A DNA stretch of 64,000 nt from NCBI RefSeq assembly GCF_020524545.1, contig NZ_JAIVLG010000001.1, forward strand, positions 310,001 to 374,000. Direction: 5' to 3'. The notes beneath the pieces were generated by a model that searched no databases, was not told the DNA's origin, and was given only the letters and a program-made list of their open reading frames with translations. Of the stretch, positions 58,364-64,000 are shown piece after piece (positions within the stretch are counted from its first letter, which is position 1; every line of letters begins with the position of its first letter). This DNA comes from Microbacterium paraoxydans. GTDB taxonomy: Bacteria > Actinomycetota > Actinomycetes > Actinomycetales > Microbacteriaceae. The position numbers and the translations under genes are program-made.

Positions 58364-59242
58364 GTGTCCGAGCCTTCGACCCGTCAGCCTGCGTCGCCCC
58401 CGCTCCCCGTCGGCGTGCTCGGCGACGATTCCGGCACCGACGTCCGTGACGCGTACTTCGTGTCGGACAGCACCGGCATCACCGCGGAGACCCTCGGCAA
58501 CGCCCTGCTGGCCAACTTTCCCGGCGCGCGGTTCCGCCGCCACACCGTGCCCTTCGTCGACTCGGTGGACGGTGCGCGCGCCGTGATCGGGGATCTTCGG
58601 ATCAGCCCCGCCGGCGCTGTCCCGATCGTCTTCGCCACCGTGAAGTCCGCGCGGATCCTCGCGGAGTTCCACGGATCGGGCGCTGTCGTGATCGATCTCC
58701 TTGGCGGGCACCTGCGGGAGCTGGAAGTCTCGCTCGGGAGCGCCGCCTCCGAGCAGCTCGGCCAGTATCACGGCGTCGGCGACATGGAGCGCTACTTCGC
58801 CCGGATGCGCGCGGTCGAGTACGCGATCGAGCACGACGACGGCCAGAGCATGCGGGCACTCGACATCGCGGACGTGATCATCATCGCGCCCTCCCGTTGC
58901 GGGAAGACCCCGACGACCATGTACCTGGCACTGCAGTACGGCCTGCTGGTGGCGAACTACCCGCTCACGGATGACGACTTCCCCTCCGACGGTCTTCCCG
59001 CGATGGTCGAACGGTTCGCGAGCAAGTGCTTCGGGCTGACGACGACTCCGCTCCGGCTGAGCCAGGTGCGTCACGAGCGGCGGCCGGACACGGTGTACTC
59101 CAGCCTCGCCCAGTGCACGCTCGAGATCCGCCGCGCGGAGGACCTCTACCGCCGCAACCGCGTCCCCTTCCTCAACTCCTCCACGAAATCCGTGGAGGAG
59201 ATGTCCGCCGTGATCATGCAGTCCATGCGACTGCGCAGTTGA
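58364..59242 (+). CDS. ppsR: PEP synthase regulatory protein (kinase/pyrophosphorylase, DUF299)
   Basis: The 292-aa protein of the PSRP family begins '[29 protein letters not shown]', has the P-loop '[33 protein letters not shown]' and ends '[22 protein letters not shown]'. These bifunctional proteins phosphorylate a Thr near the catalytic His of PEP synthase using ADP and reverse it with phosphate, turning the enzyme off and on. The target enzyme is encoded 49 nt downstream, which supports the assignment. GTG 58364 follows CTCAGGAA. It is divergent from the copper operon. Confidence 0.95.
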   Translation: MSEPSTRQPASPPLPVGVLGDDSGTDVRDAYFVSDSTGITAETLGNALLANFPGARFRRHTVPFVDSVDGARAVIGDLRISPAGAVPIVFATVKSARILAEFHGSGAVVIDLLGGHLRELEVSLGSAASEQLGQYHGVGDMERYFARMRAVEYAIEHDDGQSMRALDIADVIIIAPSRCGKTPTTMYLALQYGLLVANYPLTDDDFPSDGLPAMVERFASKCFGLTTTPLRLSQVRHERRPDTVYSSLAQCTLEIRRAEDLYRRNRVPFLNSSTKSVEEMSAVIMQSMRLRS

Positions 59243-59291
59243 TCGCGGCCTCCACCCCATCGCACACGAAGCCCCACTCTCTGGAGATCCC

Positions 59292-61676
<2,385 letters not shown>

Positions 61677-61721
61677 CCGCGCCGGACGATCGGTGTCGGC
61701 CGACGCGAGTAGTCTCAGGTC

Positions 61722-62018
61722 ATGGGAACCCTCGAGTACAACAGCTCTCGTCCTCCGATCGAGGTCGATGACGAGACGCTGGCGCATCTGAAGATCGTCA
61801 TCGGGACGAAGCTTCGCCGCCATGAGAGCTTCATGATGACCTGGCTGCCGGAGGAGAAGAATCCCGCCGGCCGGCTCACGATCTGGATGCATCCGAGCAT
61901 CCCGCTGAGCCTCGCGTTCGACCGGGCGGAGATGCCGGCGATCGACTCGAAGCGGATCGAGCGCATGATGGAACACCTGAATGCCCGGGGAGAGCTCGTC
62001 CTCGACCAACTCGGGTAG
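61722..62018 (+). CDS. DUF7882-type small protein
   Basis: The 98-aa protein ('MGTLEYNSSRPPIEVDDETLAHLKIVIGTKLRRHESFMMTW', 'GRLTIWMHPSIPLSLAFD') belongs to a small family widespread in Microbacteriaceae and close relatives, sometimes mislabelled as an ATP-dependent DNA ligase. It has no enzymatic motif and no signal peptide; the order of strands and a C-terminal helix suggests a compact alpha/beta domain. The ATG at 61722 is preceded by a weak site. The potassium-channel gene starts 14 nt after its stop, so the two may be cotranscribed. The function is unknown. Confidence 0.85.
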   Translation: MGTLEYNSSRPPIEVDDETLAHLKIVIGTKLRRHESFMMTWLPEEKNPAGRLTIWMHPSIPLSLAFDRAEMPAIDSKRIERMMEHLNARGELVLDQLG

Positions 62019-62031
62019 AGGCGCTGCACGC

Positions 62032-62736
62032 ATGCGCCGTGGGTCACCGAAGCCTCCTGACCGCGACCCGCTCGACAGGTGGAACCGCGCGGTCAGCATC
62101 CCCCTTCTCGTGCTCGGGGTCATCTTCATCGTCGGCTTCTCGGTGTACGTCATCGGGGTCGATCTGCCTCCGCTCCTGCGCTTCGTCGCCGGGGCCGCGG
62201 CGATTCTGACCTGGTTCGCGTTCGCCGCCGACTACATCGTGCGCATCGTCGTCACCCCGAGAGGCGCCCGGTGGGAGTACCTCTGGCGGCATCCGCTCGA
62301 GTTGCTGGCCGTGCTCCTCCCGGTCTTCCGAGCGGTCAGGGTGGTCGACCTCATCCGACAGGCGCCGTACTTCCATCACAAGACCGGAGCAGTCGTCAGG
62401 ACGGAGATCATCGCCTACGCCGTCGCCTACTCGGTCGTATTCGTCTATTTCATCTCGCTGTCGACCTTGCAGGTGGAGCGCGATGCGCCGGATGCGACGA
62501 TCACGAGCTTCGGCGAGGCGGTGTGGTGGGCCTGCGTCACGTTGGCGACCGTGGGCTACGGCGATGTCTACCCCGTGACCGTTCTCGGGCGCTTCTTCGC
62601 CGTCCTGCTCATGATGGGCGGCATCGCGATCATCGGCGTCACGTCCGGAACCGTCGTCTCGTACATCACCGACCGCATCCGTGCCACGACCTCGCCCCGC
62701 CCGCCGAGCGCGGACAGCACCACGGAAGGCGCGTGA
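62032..62736 (+). CDS. Potassium channel family protein
   Basis: The 234-aa protein has membrane helices at about residues 20-45, 50-75 and 85-110, then a helix-pore-helix unit: 'AYAVAYSVVFVYFISLSTLQVE', the selectivity filter 'TLATVGYGDVYPVTVLG' (TVGYGD, about residues 185-190) and the inner helix 'FFAVLLMMGGIAIIGVTSGTVVSYITD'. It resembles small voltage-gated-like or MthK-like channels; the 'HPLELLAVLLPVFRAVRVVDLIRQ' stretch has the spaced Arg of an S4-like segment. There is no RCK domain. The ATG at 62032 was chosen; an earlier in-frame ATG at 61981 lies inside the DUF7882 gene. Confidence 0.92.
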   Translation: MRRGSPKPPDRDPLDRWNRAVSIPLLVLGVIFIVGFSVYVIGVDLPPLLRFVAGAAAILTWFAFAADYIVRIVVTPRGARWEYLWRHPLELLAVLLPVFRAVRVVDLIRQAPYFHHKTGAVVRTEIIAYAVAYSVVFVYFISLSTLQVERDAPDATITSFGEAVWWACVTLATVGYGDVYPVTVLGRFFAVLLMMGGIAIIGVTSGTVVSYITDRIRATTSPRPPSADSTTEGA

Positions 62737-62776
62737 CGCGCAGCCGGGGCGGTTCGGGTCCTCGAGCGCCGATGGG

Positions 62777-64000
62777 TCAGCGGCGCACGCGGGCGCGCGT
62801 CTTCGCGACGCTCGAGAGCGTCGCGCGCACCGGGGTGCCCAGGTAGAGGCCGAGGGAGGCGCCGGAGGCGAGACCGACGCCGATCACGGCGGCATCGATG
62901 AGCGATCCGCCGGCATACAGCATCCCGGTCGAGGTGCCGGCCGCATGCACCATCTCGAGCAGACCCTGGAACACGGCTACACCGGGGACGAGAGGGACGA
63001 TCGCCGCGGTCGTCACCGCGACGGACGGCACGTGCAGGTTGCGGGCGATCAGCATGCCGAGGAAGCTCGCCAGCAGAGCGCCGACTGCGCTCGCCGCCGC
63101 GGGATGCAGGTTCAGGGCGATGGATGCCGAGTAGCCCGCGAGCGTGACGGCGCTGAGCAGTGCGCTCACCAGGATGATCCGGATACCGGCGCCGTTGAAC
63201 ACGGCGACGGCGATGGCGACGATGATCGCACCGGCGAACTGATTCAGCAGCGGGCCGAACGGGGCGGGGTCATCCGGGAGTCCCATCGCGAAGCCGAGGA
63301 CGCTGCCCAGCTCGAGGCCGACGAGGATCCCGATCACGACGCCGAGCGTCTGCATCGTGAGGTCGAGGATGCGTCCGCCGGCGGTGAGCGCGAAGCCGTC
63401 GATCGCGTCCTGCGCCGCGCCGACGACGGTCAGTCCGGCGAGCATCAGGACGATGCCCGAGGCCACGATGATGGACGGGCGGATGCCGACGAAGGGTTCG
63501 AGCCCGGCGGCGCCGAGCGCCGATACGACGACCGCCACCCCGGTCGTCACGAAGCCGCCGGCGATCTGGCTGAAGAACAGCGGGACTCGGACCCTGGCGA
63601 GAGCCGCCTGGGTCAAGGCCGCGCAGAGAGCCGCGACGAAGGTGAGGGCGACGATGAGCGGGGAGGCCCCGAGCATGATGCTCACGCCGACGGCGAGCAG
63701 CGCCCGCGCGACGATGACCACCGGCTGCTGATAGCGGAAGGGGACCCGTCGGATGGCCCGGAACGTCGAGCGTGCGGATTCGAGGTCGAGTCCGTCGTCG
63801 ATGTCCGCGACGAGAGCCTGCACCCGCTGGAGCTTCGCGTGGTCCGGAGCCGTCACCCGCACCACTCGGACCAGCGTCTCCGGCCAGACCTCGCCGCTCA
63901 GGTGGAACGACACGGTGATCGAGTTGTAGGTGACGTCGACCTGGACGCCTTTCATCCCGTAGGCGTCGCACACGCGGATGATCGCGAGCGTCACCTCATG
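62777..64000 (-). CDS. thrE: Threonine/serine exporter family protein ThrE (5' end outside window)
   Basis: At least 407 codons are open to the window edge. The first residues seen ('HEVTLAIIRVCDAYGMKGVQVDVTYNSITVSFHL') are internal to ThrE, so the true start lies beyond base 64000. The family layout is a soluble hydrolase-like ThrE N-terminal part (to about 110), then about ten membrane helices, with conserved 'FSQIAGGFVTTGVAVVV', 'SGIVLMLAGLTVVGAAQDAIDGFALTAGGRILDL' and 'VPGVAVFQGLLEMV'. It exports threonine and serine, as in Corynebacterium. It converges with the potassium-channel gene, with 40 nt between stops. Confidence 0.92.
   Translation of the reverse strand, partial: HEVTLAIIRVCDAYGMKGVQVDVTYNSITVSFHLSGEVWPETLVRVVRVTAPDHAKLQRVQALVADIDDGLDLESARSTFRAIRRVPFRYQQPVVIVARALLAVGVSIMLGASPLIVALTFVAALCAALTQAALARVRVPLFFSQIAGGFVTTGVAVVVSALGAAGLEPFVGIRPSIIVASGIVLMLAGLTVVGAAQDAIDGFALTAGGRILDLTMQTLGVVIGILVGLELGSVLGFAMGLPDDPAPFGPLLNQFAGAIIVAIAVAVFNGAGIRIILVSALLSAVTLAGYSASIALNLHPAAASAVGALLASFLGMLIARNLHVPSVAVTTAAIVPLVPGVAVFQGLLEMVHAAGTSTGMLYAGGSLIDAAVIGVGLASGASLGLYLGTPVRATLSSVAKTRARVRR

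Overview
The window is GC-rich, densely packed actinobacterial chromosome. GTG starts are frequent and many neighbouring genes overlap by 4 nt (ATGA or GTGA). The family content points to Microbacteriaceae, most likely Microbacterium or a close relative: a DUF7882 small protein, DUF2510, an LAxTG sorting signal, cydABDC, clpC, an Azt zinc system, a PEP-synthase/PSRP pair and a short actinobacterial-type N-acetylglutamate synthase. No integrase, transposase, phage gene or CRISPR array was recognised.

0-20 kb is mostly core metabolism and housekeeping. It runs: the end of a LacI regulator coupled to glycerate kinase; phosphoglucomutase (pgm) divergent from prephenate dehydratase (pheA); a 16-bp minisatellite running into a terminator; a DUF559 protein; an LLM-class oxidoreductase; a MarR regulator divergent from an FAD monooxygenase with palindromic operators between them; a Na+/H+ antiporter; a dicarboxylate/amino-acid symporter; a VapBC module; a DUF2975-XRE pair with a near-perfect operator; clpC; argA; small envelope or hypothetical proteins; radA.

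20-29 kb holds a putative Cys/His-containing regulator whose 3' end overlaps cydA, followed by the translationally coupled cytochrome bd operon cydABDC. A divergent pair of poorly characterised enzymes and a tRNA-Ser(CGA) follow.

29-50 kb is accessory in character. It carries a DUF2510-HIRAN protein, a RES/Xre toxin-antitoxin pair, and a catabolic locus (31.7-41.2 kb) made of a GntR/LacI-type regulator, a Gfo/Idh/MocA dehydrogenase, a DUF2264 protein, a TIM-barrel isomerase/epimerase, an NCS1 permease, a HisC-like aminotransferase and a GlcD-like FAD oxidase. A 15-bp motif recurs upstream of three of these genes. HipBA, a divergent zinc-uptake locus (aztA on +, aztB-aztD-aztC-aztD on -) around a Zur-like box, a HAD hydrolase and a second VapBC flanked by imperfect direct repeats follow.

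50-64 kb begins with a single polypeptide fusing an ECF-type sigma factor, a zinc-binding anti-sigma-like segment, membrane helices and an exported domain. It sits just downstream of a thioester-domain, LAxTG-anchored surface protein on the same strand. A copZ-copA-copB copper operon with two CsoR-type operators comes next, then ppsR-ppsA, a DUF7882 protein, a TVGYGD potassium channel and the 3' part of a ThrE exporter, which runs off the window.

The most unusual parts are the catabolic locus with its shared upstream motif, the one-protein sigma/anti-sigma/sensor next to a covalent adhesin, the zinc locus with two unlike AztD proteins, and four toxin-antitoxin modules within about 37 kb.
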